Of a stretch of 64,000 nt of DNA, positions 47,517 to 61,800 are shown piece by piece. Within the stretch, counting starts at the first letter, position 1. Each line of letters begins with the position of its first letter. The DNA is from Allium sativum (Eukaryota; Streptophyta; Magnoliopsida; Asparagales; Amaryllidaceae). Under the pieces are notes generated by a model that was not told the DNA's origin, ran no database searches, and saw nothing but the letters and a program-made list of their open reading frames with translations. The stretch covers positions 479,011,514 through 479,075,513 of the forward strand of contig CM060925.1 of NCBI GenBank assembly GCA_030737875.1, in the 5' to 3' direction. The position numbers and the translations under genes were made by a program.

Positions 47517-47529
47517 CTCTCCCCCACTT
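47517..47529 (-). other. Polypurine tract of outer element
   Basis: The minus strand reads AAGTGGGGGAGAG next to the LTR. The following CTTTTCATCCTCGAAAAGG is shared with the inner element at about 54868. Confidence 0.85.
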
Positions 47530-48496
47530 AAAACTTTTCATCCTCGAAAAGGCGTAGTAAGAAAGTTGTCAATTTATATATTTAATCATATAATATCTAA
47601 TTCAACTAAGAAACGATTATCTACACAAAAGTTAACTATAGGTTTGAAAACTCAAATTTTCACAAAATTTCTAAGTCATAAATTCACGAAAAATTTCGGC
47701 AGAGTCTCCTTTGTACGGTTAGGTCTGGAAAACAATAATATATAATAATTCAAAATATACATCCCATCTCAATGATGAGGCATCCCAAAATGGGAAATCA
47801 ATATAAAACGCCAAAATACGATATATAAATTTGATATACGTACCTTTCATTTGCCTTATTAGCAATTTTTTTTCCAGCAAGCAAAAGCAATTTTTATGCG
47901 CAAGTAGCTCCAATGCAAGCAAGTTTCCTTCAGTACCCACTAAGCACTCAACAACATATAAAAGAAATAACATATATATGTTACAGTAAACACAAATGAA
48001 TTTAGCAATTGCAACTAAAACATAAATAAAATATCCAATCAATTATATTCATTCAACCAAGCAATCTAACAAAATTTTTCAATGTCACTTTTTGTTAGCA
48101 TGATTTCATTGTTTATTTCACTTTTAAACCGTTCATAATTTCATTTATCATATTTCATTATCGAATTCATTTCCAGTGTCATTGTTTGGTTTATTTTATT
48201 TATTACTCCATATCATTATTCAAGTTATGAGTTGTTGCCGTATTAAATAAACAACCAAATTTTCCAATTCATATTTAGTTGACTTACATAGAATTATGTT
48301 TCATATTTAGTTCGATATCCTCCAACACTTCTATCGACCAAATTTAGAGTTTGTTTAAACTTAATTATCGTCCATTTTATTTATAATTTAATTTTAAATC
48401 ACAAATTTCTCTAGCGCTGTTTTTCTTAAATTTTTGATTTACATATATCTTCAAATTTACAAGTTGAAATTTAAAATTTTCTCTTTTATTAGAAAA
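47530..48496 (-). other. Interior of outer element, left part
   Basis: AT-rich non-coding DNA between the PPT and the inner insertion. I see no gag or pol domain. Confidence 0.7.
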
Positions 48497-48501
48497 CTAT
48501 A
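48497..48501. repeat. Target site duplication CTATA (left)
   Basis: Matches 62336-62340 exactly. Confidence 0.95.
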
Positions 48502-51475
48502 TGTGAGGACCCGTTACTTCCCCGTGAAGGAAAGAGCGGATACTTTGAGAACAACACACAAATGAACGCAGATGGAATAACATTTCATTGCTATTACAAC
48601 AATCCCATCAGATATAAGAATATACAGAGTATAAATGAATAAATTACATTCGATATATATATCAGAGATTACAATAAATTACATAGCAGCGGAAAAACAA
48701 TATAAAACACAACTGAAGGTGATATACGGATACAGAGCTTTCCGGATATCATTCCAGCTGTAAACCAGGATCCTGTGAATATAAATCTGCAAAACCAAAA
48801 CTACTAGCTGCCCGTGCGGAAAATAGGGGCACCCAGAGTTTAGGTTAAAACAATAAACTCCAGGTCAGTCATGTGACTGGTGTGAGAACTAAAACAGTTA
48901 TTTAAAACTTTACTTTAGAAGAGAGTAATTCAAGGGACCACGCCGTATAACATGGAACGAGTTTCCTCCCAAGAATACTAGTGCATAGAATAAACGGCGC
49001 AATGCTTTTTCGAAAAATGAAGCTATTATAAGACCCAGGTCCCACCACACAATGCAACGCAAGCCGGAGGATAGGGTTTTCCCTTATAATAGCCAAACAT
49101 GCTTGGTACGTTTAAAACAAATCATTTGATACTATAATAAGTGTATAGTGTCAAAACAATTTCAATCATAAATATAAATCATAGACGGCATGGGTACCAT
49201 ATATCATGTCGCCATACTAGTTCTACAATTAAAACCGCAATACACGTATTTGGAATTGGATTTTCGTCATGAGTCGAGGCAAGGGGCAAGCTCCTCCCCG
49301 CTTCGAGACACTCTAGCAAATGCTCAGGACTACACACTCTGGGCAGCCACTGGATCGGTTGGGCCGGTCCTCTCTTACGTTTGAGGATTAATTATGCCTG
49401 AACACACGTTTCCCGGTCCTTACAGACCTATAATCGAGGCGCCTCATTCCAACAACCACAAAGGTGAAAAGTATATAAATGTCAGGGCTGGTAAGTCACT
49501 GATACCACCAAAGCTAGAAAGAAACGTCGTGTTCTCCCAACGGTCCGTATCCCGTTTTTAACTCATACCGAGGTGTGAGGCTCGCGAATTCACGTTATAC
49601 ACAAAGCTACGCCATGAAGGCCGTGCTTTGATCATCCACCACAAGACTTTGCTTTTCAATAGAAGCCTTGATCCATGCAACTCAGCGTGCCACACAGGCA
49701 ATTCATGCCATGCGATGGATATCTATCGATATATAACCTCTAAGCTCTTACGTCTCAGAGAAGGGCGTTAAGCAAGAGAATAAATTCTCCGCCGCAAAAC
49801 AGATATATATTTAACAGAAATCAATCAACACAGAATAAAATCCAATGTCAGATACGCAATCCATTTACAAGTTCGTTCTGGGTCTGAACGAAACCGGAGG
49901 CACTTTCCTCGCATATCCATCGATCTCCAAGTACGTCTGGACGACCACTAACTGATTCCCTCATCTTGGGTGTACAGCCCAATCAAGATCATCAGTAATC
50001 ACCCAAACGATGTGAAGACTTTCGGTCTTCAACCAACGTCTTCATCTTCGACTTATCGTCGAATCGATTATTCAGAATGGGTAAAAACCCGGTCTTTCCG
50101 AACAACCCGCGTATATTAAAAACAAATGTTACACAAACACAACATACGCCTCATTCCAATTCAGCAGCCACTAACCGCAAATTAGCAAGAGAACAATTCC
50201 CCAAATATTAACCCCGAAGGCCGAAACCAACATCAGATCAACATCCAGAAGACCATTCTTCTTAAGTAACCTACAACTAGTTTCTAAATTCCACATTCTT
50301 AGGGAAAGGTTCCCATTAATTTTATCCAAGATAAATTCTTTAAAATTTATCCTTTAATCATCCTATGGATGTCGTTTCAAACCAAATTATGGGTTTTCCA
50401 AACTAGTCGAGATTAGCGAACCACACAGAAGTAATTATTTATTTTATTTCCCAATCCCAACCTATTCATCCCATGAAGCAAAACTGGTAATACTCCACAT
50501 CTAACACCACAGTGTTATTGGTAAAATTAATTACCATTTCACGTTCAAATCTAATTAAAGATTTAACTATCGCTTTGGAGCAAAACTGGTGATACTCCAT
50601 CGTCGCTCACTTTCTAAATTTGATAATTTAGATTATAAATTCACATTTCAATCTAATTGCAGATTCGTTAAAACTCCTTTTACTGGGTTAAAGAACTAGT
50701 GTTATTTAAAACACCGTTCACGATAAACCCACAAATCAATTCTATTAAAACCCGTTTCAAATCCAATTTATTTATTTAAAAATAAACGGGTTTAATTTTT
50801 AGTTCAAAACTAGTTCATTTCGATAAAAATCTATTTTTATCTTCTCAAATATGGAGTTTTTCATCCTAATTTTTCACAAATCATTTCTTATGATTTTAGA
50901 CAAATTATTACTATTTTTAATAATTTTATCAAGGTCCGTACAGTCGATTTCCATCAACGGCCATCGAACTGCACTTACAGCGACCTTCTCTGAATTTGAT
51001 TTGGATGTATCTCCAAATCCAACCGTTAGATTTCAAATTTCTAATATTCATTTGAAAGCTCTTTTCGATACGAACCCAACGGTTCCGGTTTTAGGAGAAT
51101 CCGACGGTCGGATCTCCCTAATGTCCGTTTGAAATAAATGGTCGAAATTCACGAACTACCGCGGCGTAGCGCGTTCTATTCAGGCCATTATATTATATAT
51201 ATAATATATATAATATATATTTCGTCGATTTCTATTTTAAACGAATTATATAAATAGTTTTAAATTCGTTTCAAAGACAATTTCAACTTCCATTTCAATT
51301 CAAATCAAAATTGAATTTTTCCTTATAAATTCGTTTTAAAATTCATTTCTATTCAATTCAAATTTCAATTCAATTTGGGTTCATTTCAATTCGTTTCAAT
51401 TCAACTCGAATTCGTTTTCAATTCAATTCAAATCAAATTCGTTTTCTATACAAATCAAATTCAATTCGATTTCGT

Positions 51476-51815
51476 TTTCAATTCAAATTGGTTTTCTATT
51501 CGATTCAATTCAAATTGGTTTTCTATTCGATTCAATTCAAATTGGTCTTCTATTCGATTCAATTCAAATTGGTTTTCTATTTGATTCAATTCAAATTGGT
51601 CTTCTATTCGATTCAATTCAAATTGGTCTTCTATTCGATTCAATTCAAATTGTTTTTCTATTCGATTCAATTGAAATTGGTTTTCTATTCGATTCAATTC
51701 AAATTGGTTTTCTATTCGATTCGATTCAAATTTGTTTTCTATTCGATTCAATTCAAATTTGTTTTCTATTCGATTCAATTCAAATTGGTTTTCTATTCGA
51801 TTCAATTCAAATTTC
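51476..51815. repeat. 27-bp minisatellite, 12 units
   Basis: Unit ATTCAAATTGGTTTTCTATTC plus GATTCA, multiple of three, so frames stay open on both strands: FYSIQFKLV and FNSNWFSIR forward, FELNRIENQ reverse. The twin in the other LTR (58853-59217) has 13 units. No sign of real coding: no promoter-start context and both strands are equally open. Confidence 0.9.
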
Positions 51816-52804
51816 ATTTCAAAATATTCGATTTCGAAATCACTTTTCAATATTCATTTTAAAATGAATAAAATCGATATAAATATCGTTCACGTCAAAA
51901 TGGCGTCAATCCAATCAACACGGCTTCATATATTTCTATTTTCAAATATTCTATTTCAAATATCTCTTTTTCAAATATTTCCTATTCAAATATTTCTATT
52001 TCAAATATTTCGTTCTACACATGACTAATCTCAACGGATGAGTACTGTCAACACATGAACCTTTATTTTATAATATTCTTTATTTTCTAAATTGGAATGA
52101 GGCCCAATCAATTACCATATAAAGTTAATTATATGGATTCCATACAACACATGTAAATAATAGCAACGATAAATAATCAAACATCATCCAAAGTGCACCA
52201 CACTGTATAAGCATCAAATATAGATATTTAACGCTTATAACAGCCTGTCAATCAATCGATCGACATACAACCAATTATTGGGATTAGTGTATGTCGTATT
52301 TTATCCCAATACCCGTGTAGGGTTTCAAACAATCAAACACAGATTTTATTTGTGCAGTTGGGCGATGTGTAAAATTTATCGTCCCAATCAATGTCCTTCA
52401 AATAGGTGTACATAAACAAACCGTCTGGTTTGTAAATGAATATTTATTTATTCACATTCACGTTAAAAATTATATTTTTATCAATAAAATATTTTATTTT
52501 AACACATGAATTTTTATTCAGTTCATTTATCAAATAAAATGATATATTTATTTTTCTAACTTGTTTTAGAAAATTTCGTCGGCATAACGGCACGATACTA
52601 GAAACGGGACAAGGCCTAGCCTTATCCCCGGTCTAGTGAAGGCCCACGCCATTCACACATCAATCAAATCCATTCCATTTCACCAAACAATTCAATTCAA
52701 ACCAAATAATCTAACCAACTACACAACCAAACAATTAAACAAACAAGCCATCCATGGTCTGTGGATGACGGGTGTCGGGTGCTACTAAACACCGTCTGCA
52801 TCCT

Positions 52805-52841
<37 letters not shown>

Positions 52842-52969
52842 CTAGAAAAGAAATTGAGGAGTGAGAAGTTCTCACCGATAGCTATTCCAACTCCACGCCA
52901 CTTCAAATGTAGAAGTCTTCGTCATTCTCGCCTTTTAGTCATCTTCGTTGCCCGTATTCTCTACATATG

Positions 52970-53262
52970 TAAAAATCGAATTTTTACTTCGCTATTCAAT
53001 ATATAAAAATCATATTTTTACTTCGCTATCCAATATATAAAAATCGAATTTTTACTTCGTTATTCAATATATAAAAATCGAATTTTTACTTCGTTGTTCA
53101 ATATATAAAAATCGAATTTTTACTTCGCTATTCAATATATAAAAATTGAATTTTTACTTCGTTATTCAATATATAAAAATCGAATTTTTACTTCGCCATC
53201 CAATATATAAAAATCGAATGTTTACTTCGCTGTTCAATATATAAAAATCGAATTTTTACTTT
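52970..53262. repeat. 34-bp minisatellite in left LTR
   Basis: About eight units of CAATATATAAAAATCGAATT plus TTTACTTCGCTATT. Twin at 60362-60690. Confidence 0.9.
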
Positions 53263-53466
53263 AAAGATTTCTCCTTTTCAATTTCATCATTTTAAAAATC
53301 ACATTTTTATTTTGCTACACATATAAAGATGATATTTCTAATATTCCTATCATGTAAAAAATTTATTTTTTCATTCTCTACATAAACAAAAATCATATTT
53401 TTTATGCTTTAAAAATATAAAAATCATATTTTTAATACTTTAAAAATATAAAAATCATATAAGAAC

Positions 53467-53960
53467 TTACATCGTTTTCCAAGCGAAAGGAGGGGTTTTG
53501 CTGAGTTCGCCGGAGGTGGCTTCAACGTTGAACTCGACATCGATTGAGGAGAAGGAACTCGCGAAGGAGGGGAAAGGTCGGGTCAGTGGAGCTGGCGATG
53601 GGGTGGAGTCACGCTCGCGGTGGAAGAAGTGGAGGAGGGTGGCTTGGGGTCGGTAAGTGGTGGCGTAGGGGGTAGGGGCGTATCGCGGAGCAGTAGAGGG
53701 CAAGGGGGGTTTCATTGATCGAAGTGTCGATTTTGGGTCTGGGGGGGGGGGGGGGGGAGTTCGGGCGTCGCTCGAGAGGAGGGGACGGGGTTGCGCGCTT
53801 GGAGGTTGCGATAGGGGAGTTCGACGGTGGGCGTGGCGGTGGGCTGTTGATGGAGGCGTCGATCGATTTTAGGGCGTCGTTTTTTTTTCTTTGTTTTCTG
53901 ATTCGAAATGAACCGGGGGGGGGGGGCAGAAGTTAAAGGAAGGGGGAGAGAGGAGGATAT
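53467..53960 (-). promoter_or_regulatory. GC-rich leader with G runs, left LTR
   Basis: A sharp GC island in an AT-rich LTR, with G runs at 53741-53757 and 53915-53926. On the sense (minus) strand it follows an AT-rich TATA-like stretch (about 53955-53980) and a CT-rich patch, so it is probably the transcript start and leader. An 82-codon minus frame (53715-53467) lies in it but is not kept open in the other LTR. Confidence 0.5.
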
Positions 53961-54852
53961 TTTTTTATTTTATTTAATTATTTAATTCAAAAAGTTGACT
54001 TTCACATATGACCTCTAAACGAGGCCCACCGCCTGTCGTCCATAGCGTATTACCCCCATTCCGAACATAATGGGATATGTATCGTAAGCTGATTCGGCTG
54101 TTGCAATCAGTTTTCGTCAAAATCAACATATAACTCTTTTTATTGAATTTGAACGTGCATTTCAATTTACTGGGGTCACATACGAACTTTAAAAATTTCA
54201 GAAAAATATTTTCTAGCTTCGTATTGACGATACGGTCCTAACAAAACTAGTTTCGTCTAATTCTGAGGCCGTTGGAAAAATGGTCATTTTCCAGTCGATT
54301 AAAATCAACTAAAACTGGTCAAACGCGTTTTCCTTTGCCACGCTCACATATTGATTCGAAAAATTATGAAATTTGGAATCTAGCAATAACTTGACACTGC
54401 GGATCCAACAAAAGTGGTTTCGTCGAAATCCGAGGTCGTGTGCAAAATTTCCATTTTTAAGAGCCTGAATTCCATAGCGACTATTCAGAATCTTCAACTG
54501 GACATATCTTTTGATTCCCGCTATAAAATTTCGATTTGTCGGATTTGTTGGAAAGATATTCACGAATAGATCGTATTATTTTTGGTTTCACCAAAATCCG
54601 GTTTATTTTGCACCCGGTATGTTCAATTGAAGTTTGAAATCGAGTTATTGAACTACCGCGCCATTTTCAATTCTATTTATATATATAAATAAAATTATAT
54701 TCTAACGATGACGCGTATAATATATACGTTCGAATTATATTCAAAATAAATTTTCGTCGATATTATTTAAAATAACCTATTTTAAATGTTCAAAATTCGC
54801 TAAAATTGCCAAAATAAAATTTTAAACTAGCCCAGATTTTCAGGTTATTACA

Positions 54853-55881
54853 ATCTCCCCCACTTAAAACTTTTCGTCCCCGAAAAGGAACAAAGTCGAA
54901 AGTGGTTTGATTAATTAACTCCGTGTTCGATCTGGCTTCCATTCTCCAACTTTTCAGTTTCTGAGAATTTTCAAATTTCCAAAAATTTGGCTAACACCCT
55001 AAATTTTCGAAAAATTTCGCCATAACCTCCTCTGCACCGGGAGCCATGGGAAAATCCCGAAATTGCCATATAGGCCTTCTGATCTCAAAAAGAAAAAGCC
55101 AAGCGGCTAGCCAATAGGCTCATAAAATCATCATCACCCAAACAAAACAGTAAATTATAGTAAATATGTACCTATTTGTCGGGTAAACAAATTTTATTCT
55201 CTGCTCTAGCCTCCTTGCTATGACCTATTCAATGTAAGTACATGTATATGCAAGCAAATATGACCCATTTTCAATACAACTCAAAATTTGGTTCAATTAG
55301 GCATAATGGTTCAAAAATTATCAAAAAATTAACAAACAACACAAACATCAATCAATTAGTGGATTAGAGTTTCAAATCCATAAATTTGATATATATACAG
55401 GAAATCATGTTTTTGATGCCAAATCACAACAAATAAATCCTATAGAAGTTTTGGTTCTCACACCAGTCTAATGGAAATATATAGATATCACACCTTAGTC
55501 ACTCGAAAATAAATACTGGTGATGGTATACTTCATCATCAGGACCATGTCCGGGCGACTAGATTGTGACTCTATATCTATCTAATATATTAAAACTTCGA
55601 ATATACATTCATGACGCGTATATGCAAAACCTTTATATACTAGATTGTCCAAATTCAATACAAATAAAATATTCAAATACGTATAAAACGATTTAAATTT
55701 TAAAACAAAATTGTTTTCATTTGAAAAATATACTCTTCACACTCGTTCTAGGATACTACTGATCCTATCTCTAACGAGTCATTCTAATTGGATATCACTA
55801 ATTCAATATCTGATGAATTCTTTCGTATGGTTCTAATGTGTCTTGTTCTCGAGCTCTGTAAACCAAAGCTCTGATACCAAA
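54853..55881 (-). other. Interior of inner element with PPT and PBS, no genes
   Basis: PPT AAGTGGGGGAGAT (minus, 54853-54865) at the left and PBS TGGTATCAGAGC (minus, 55868-55879) at the right, two bases from the 5' LTR. The 1 kb between is non-coding. The leader beside the PBS (GTAAACCAAAGCTCTGATA) is shared with the outer element. Confidence 0.9.
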
Positions 55882-58800
55882 TGTGAGGACCCGTTACTTC
55901 CCCGTGAAGGAAAGAGTGGATACTTTGAGAACAACACACAAATGAACGCAGACGGAAGAACATTTCATTGCTATTACAACAATCCCATCAGATATAAGAA
56001 TATACAGAGTATAAATGAATAAATTACATTCGATATATATCAGAGATTACAATAAATTACATAGCAGCGGAAAAACAATATAAAACACAACTGAAGGTGA
56101 TATACGGATACAAAGCTTTCCAGATATCATTCCAGCTGTAAACCAGGATCCTGTGAATATAAATCTGCAAAACCAAAACTACTAGCTGCCCGTGCGGAAA
56201 CTAGGGGCACCCAGAGTTTAGGTTAAAACAATAAACTCCAGGTCAGTCATGTGACTGGTGTGAGAACTAAAACAGTTATTTAAAACTTTACTTTAAAAGA
56301 GAGTAATTCAAGGGACCACGCCGTATAACACGGAACGGGTTTCCTCCCAAGAATACAAGTGCATAGAATAAACGACGCAATGCTTTTTCGAAAAATGAAG
56401 CTATTATAAGACCCAGGTCCCATCACACAATGCAACGCAAGCCGGAAGATAGGGTTTTCCCTTATAATAGCCAAACATGCTTGGTACGTTTAAAACAAAT
56501 CATTTGATACTATAATAAGTGTATAGTGTAAAAACAATTTCAATCATAAATATAAATCATAGACGGCATGGGTATCATATATCATGTCACCATACTAGTT
56601 CTACAATTAAAACCGCAATACACGTATTGGGAATTGGATTTCCGTCATGAGTCGAGGAAAGGGGCAAGCTCCTCTCTGCTTCGAGACACTCTAGCAAATG
56701 CTTAGGACTACACACTCTGGGAAGCCACTGGATCGGTTGGGCCGGTCCTCTCTTACGTTTGAGGATTAATTATGCCTAAACACACGTTTCCCGGTCCTTA
56801 CAGACCTATAATCGAGGCGCCTCATTCCAACAACCACAAAGGTGAAAAGTATATAAATGTCAGGGCTGGTAAGTCATTGACACCACCAAAGCTAGAAAGA
56901 AACGTCGTGTTCTCCCAATGGTCTGTATCCCGTTTTTAACTCATACCGAGGTGTGAGGCTCGCGAATTCACGTTATACACAAAGCTACGCCACGAAGGCC
57001 GTGCTTTGATCATCCACCACAAGACTTTGCTTTTCAACAGAAGCCTTGATCCATGCAACTCAGCGTGCCACACAGGCAATTCATGCCATGCGATGGATAT
57101 CTATCGATATATAACCTCTAAGCTCTTACGTCTCAGAGAAGGGCGTTAAGCAAGAGAATAAATTCTCCGCCGCAAAACAGATATATATTTAACAGAAATC
57201 AATCAACACAGAATAAAATCCAATGTCAGATACACAATCCATTTACAAGTTCGTTCTGCGTCTGAACGAAACCGGAGGCACTTTCCTCGCATATCCATCG
57301 ATCTCCAAGTACGTCTGGACGACCACTAACTGATTCCCTCATCTTGGGTGTACAGCCCAATCAAGATCATCAGTAATCACCCAAACGATGTGAAGACTTT
57401 CGGTCTTCAACCACCATCTTCATCTTTGACTTATCGTCGAATCGGATATTCAGAATGGGTAAAAACTCGGTCTTTCCGAACAACCCGCGTATATTAAAAA
57501 CAAATGTTACAAAACACAACATACGCCTCATTCCAATTCAGCAGCCACTAACTGCAAATTAGCAAGAGAACAATTCCCCAAATATTAACCCCGAAGGCCG
57601 AAACCAGCATCAGATCAACATCCTGGAGACCATTCTTCTTAACTAACCTACAGCTAGTTTTTAAATTCCACATTCTTAGGGAAATGTTCCCATTAATTTT
57701 ATCCAAGATAAATTCTTTAAAATTTATCCTTTAATCTTCCTTTGGATGTCGTTTCAAACCAAATTATGGGTTTTCCAAACTAGTCGAGATTAGCGAACCA
57801 CAACGAAGTAATTATTTATTTTATTTCCCAATCCCAACCTATTCATCCCATGAAGCAAAACTGGTAATACTCCACATCTAACACCACAGTGTTATTGGTA
57901 AAATTAGTTACCATTTCACGTTCAAATCTAATTAAAGATTTAACTATCGCTTTGGAGCAAAACTGGTGATACTCCATCCTCGCTCACTTTCTAAATTTGA
58001 TAATTTAGATTATAAATTCACATTTCAATCTAATTGCAGATTCATTAAAACTCCTTTTACTGGGTTAAAGAACAAGTGTTATTTAAAACACCGTTCACGA
58101 TAAACCCACAAATCAATTCTATTAAAACCCGTTTCAAATCCAATTTATTTATTTAAAAATAAACGGGTTTAATTTTTAGTTCAAAACTAGTTCATTTCGA
58201 TAAAAATCTATTTTTATCTTTTCAAATATGGAGTTTTTCATCCTAATTTTCACAAATCATTTCTTATGATTTTAGACAAATTATTACTATTTTTAATAAT
58301 TTTATCAAGGTCCGTACAGTCGATTTCCATCAACGGCCATCGAACTGCACTTACAGCGACCTTTTCTGAATTTGATTTAGATGTATCTCCAAATCCAACC
58401 GTTAGATTTCAAATTTATAATATTCATTAGAAAGCTCTTTTCGATACGAACCCAACGATTCCGGTTTTAGGAGAATCCGACGGTCGGATCTCCCGTAATG
58501 TCCATTTGAAATAAATGGTCGAAATTCACGAACTGCCGCGGCGCGGCGCGTTCTATTCAGGCCATTATATTATATATATAATATATATAATATATATTTC
58601 GTCGATTTCTATTTTAAACGAATTATATAAATAGTTTTAAATTCGTTTCAAAGACAATTTCAACTTCCATTTCAATTCAAATCAAAATTGAATTTTTCCT
58701 TATAAATTCGTTTTAAAATTCATTTTTATTCAATTCAAATTTCAATTCAATTTGGATTCATTTCAATTCGTTTCAATTCAACTCGAATTCGTTTTCAATT

Positions 58801-61800
58801 CAATTCAAATCAAATTCGTTTTCTATACAAATCAAATTCAATTCGATTTCGTTTTCAATTCAAATTGGTTTTCTATTCGATTCAATTCAAATTGGTTTTC
58901 TATTCGATTCAATTCAAATTGGTCTTCTATTCGATTCAATTCAAATTGGTCTTCTATTCGATTCAATTCAAATTGGTTTTCTATTTGATTCAATTCAAAT
59001 TGGTCTTCTATTCGATTCAATTCAAATTGGTCTTCTATTCGATTCAATTCAAATTGGATTTCTATTCGATTCAATTCAAATTGGTTTTCTATTCGATTCA
59101 ATTCAAATTGGTTTTCTATTCGATTCGATTCAAATTTGTTTTTTATTCGATTCAATTCAAATTTGTTTTCTATTCGATTCAATTCAAATTGGTTTTCTAT
59201 TCGATTCAATTCAAATTTCATTTCAAAATATTCGATTTCGAAATCACTTTTCAATATTCATTTTAAAATGAATAAAATCGATATAAATATCGTTCACGTC
59301 AAAATGGCGTCAATCCAATCAACAGGGCTTCATATATTTTTATTTTCAAATATTCTATTTCAAATATCTCTTTTTCAAATATTTCCTATTCAAATATTTC
59401 TATTTCAAATATTTCGTTCAACACATGATTAATCTCAACGGATGAGTACTGTCAACACATGAACCTTTATTTTATAATATTCTTTATTTTCTAAATAGGA
59501 ATGAGGCCCAATCAAGTACCATATAAAGTTAATTATATGGATTCCATACAACACATGTATATAATAGGAACGATAAATAATCAACCATCATCTAAAGTGC
59601 ACCACACTGTATAAGCATCAAATATAGATATTTAACGCTTATAACAGTCTGTCAATCAACCGATCGACATACAACCAATTATTTGGATTAGTGTATGTCC
59701 TATTTTATCCCAATACCCGTGTGGGGTTTCAAACAATCAAACACAGATTTTATTTGTGCAGTTGGGCGATGTGTAAAATTTATCGTCCCAATCAATGTCC
59801 TTCAAATAGGTGTACATAAACAAACCGTCCGGTTTGTAAATGAATATTTATTTATTCACATTCACGTTAAAAATTATATTTTTAATGATAAAATATTTTA
59901 TTTTAACACATGAATTTTTATTCAGTTCATTTATCAAATAAAATGATATCTTTATTTTTCTAACTTGTTTTAGAAAATTTCGGCGGCATAACGACACGAT
60001 ACTAGAAACGGGACAAGGCCTAGCCTTATCCCCGGTCTAGTGAAGGCCCACGCCATTCACACATCAATCAAATCCATTCCATTTCACCAAACAATTCAAT
60101 TCAAACCAAATAATCTAACCAACTACACAACCAAACAATTAAACAAACAAGCCATCCATGGTCTGTGGATGACGGGTGTCGGGTGCTACTAAACACCGTC
60201 TGCATCCTAGTGTATATATATATATATATATATATAACTAGAAAAGAAATTGAGGAGTGAGAAGTTCTCACCGATAGCTATTCCAACTCCACGCCACTTC
60301 AAATGTAGAAGTCTTCGTCATTCTCGCCTTTTAGTCATCTTCGTTGCCCGTATTCTCTACATATGTAAAAATTGAATTTTTACTTCGCTATTCAATATAT
60401 AAAAATCATATTTTTACTTCGCTATCCAGTATATAAAAATCAAATTTTTTACTTCGCTATTCAATATATAAAAATCGAATTTTTACTTCGTTATTCAATA
60501 TATAAAAATCGAATTTTTACTTCGTTATTCAATATATAAAAATCGAATTTTTACTTCGCTATTCAATATATAAAAATCGAATTTTTACTTCGTTATTCAA
60601 TATATAAAAATCGAATTTTTACTTCGCTATCCAATATATAAAAATTGAATTTTTACTTCGCTATTCAATATATAAAAATTGAATTTTTACTTTAAAGATC
60701 TCTCCTTTTCAATTTCATCATTATAAAAATCACATTTTTATTTTGCTACACATATAAAGATGATATTTCTAATATTTCTATCATGTAAATTTTTTATTTT
60801 TTCATTCTCTACATAAACAAAAATCGTATTTTTACATCTTCTACATAATAAAGATTATATTTTGTATGCTTTAAAAATATAAAAATCATATTTTTAATAC
60901 TTTAAAAATATAAAAATCATATAAGAACTTACATCGTTTTCCAAGCGAAAGGAGGGGTTTTGCTGAGTTCGCTGGAGGTGGCTTCAACGTTGAACTCGAC
61001 ATCGAATTGAGGAGAAGGAACTCGCGAAGGAGGGGAAAGGTCGGGTCAGTGGGGCTGGCGATGGGGTGGAGTCGTGCTCGCGGTGGAAGAAGTGGAGGAG
61101 GGTGGCTTGGGGTCGGTAAGTGGTGGCGCAGGGGGGGGGGGGTATCGCGGAGCAGCAGAGGGCAGGGGGGGTTTCATTGATCGAAGCGTCGATTTTGGGT
61201 CTGGGGGGGGGGGGGGGTGGGGGAGTTCGGGCGTCGCTCGAGAGGAGGGGAGGGGGTTGCGCGCTTGGAGGCTGCGATAGGGGAGTTCGACGGTGGGCGT
61301 GGCGGTGGGCGTGGCGGTGGGCTGCTGATGGAGGTGTCGATCGATTTCAGGGCATCGTTTTTTCTCTTTGTTTTCTGATTCGAAATGAACGGGGGGGGGG
61401 GGGGGGGGGCAGAAGTTAAAGGAAGGGGGAGAGAGGAGGATATTATTTTATTTTATTTAATTATTTAATTCAAAAAGTTGACTTTCACATATGACCTCTA
61501 AACGAGGCCCACCGCCTGTCGTCCATAGCGTATTACCCCCATTCCGAACACAATGGGATATGTATCGTAAGCTGATTCGGCTGTTGCAATCATTTTTCAT
61601 CAAAATCAACATATAACTCTATATATTGAATTTGAACGTGCATTTCAATTTACTGGGGTCATATACGAACTTTAAAAATTCCAGAAAAATATTTTCTAGC
61701 TTCGTATTGACGATACGGTCCTAACAAAACTAGTTTCGTCTAATTCTGAGGCCGTTGGAAAAATGGCCATTTTCCAGTTGATTAAAATCAACTGAAACTG

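Larger units (their letters stand above)
48502..54852 (-). repeat. Left (3') LTR of inner element, 6.35 kb
   Basis: Contains, left to right: an AT-palindromic ATATATAATATATATAA block (about 51190-51222), a 27-bp minisatellite, a TA microsatellite (52806-52839), a 34-bp minisatellite, and a GC-rich leader with G runs (53470-53960). Confidence 0.9.

Noticed and set aside
51461..51850. 129-138 aa frame of FELNRIENQ repeats, resembling a repeat protein
   Set aside because: The 27-bp unit keeps all phases open on both strands; it lies in an LTR and varies in copy number between LTRs.
61074..61419. Glycine-rich frames in the right LTR
   Set aside because: Products of G runs and GC-rich leader; the frames are not conserved in the left LTR.
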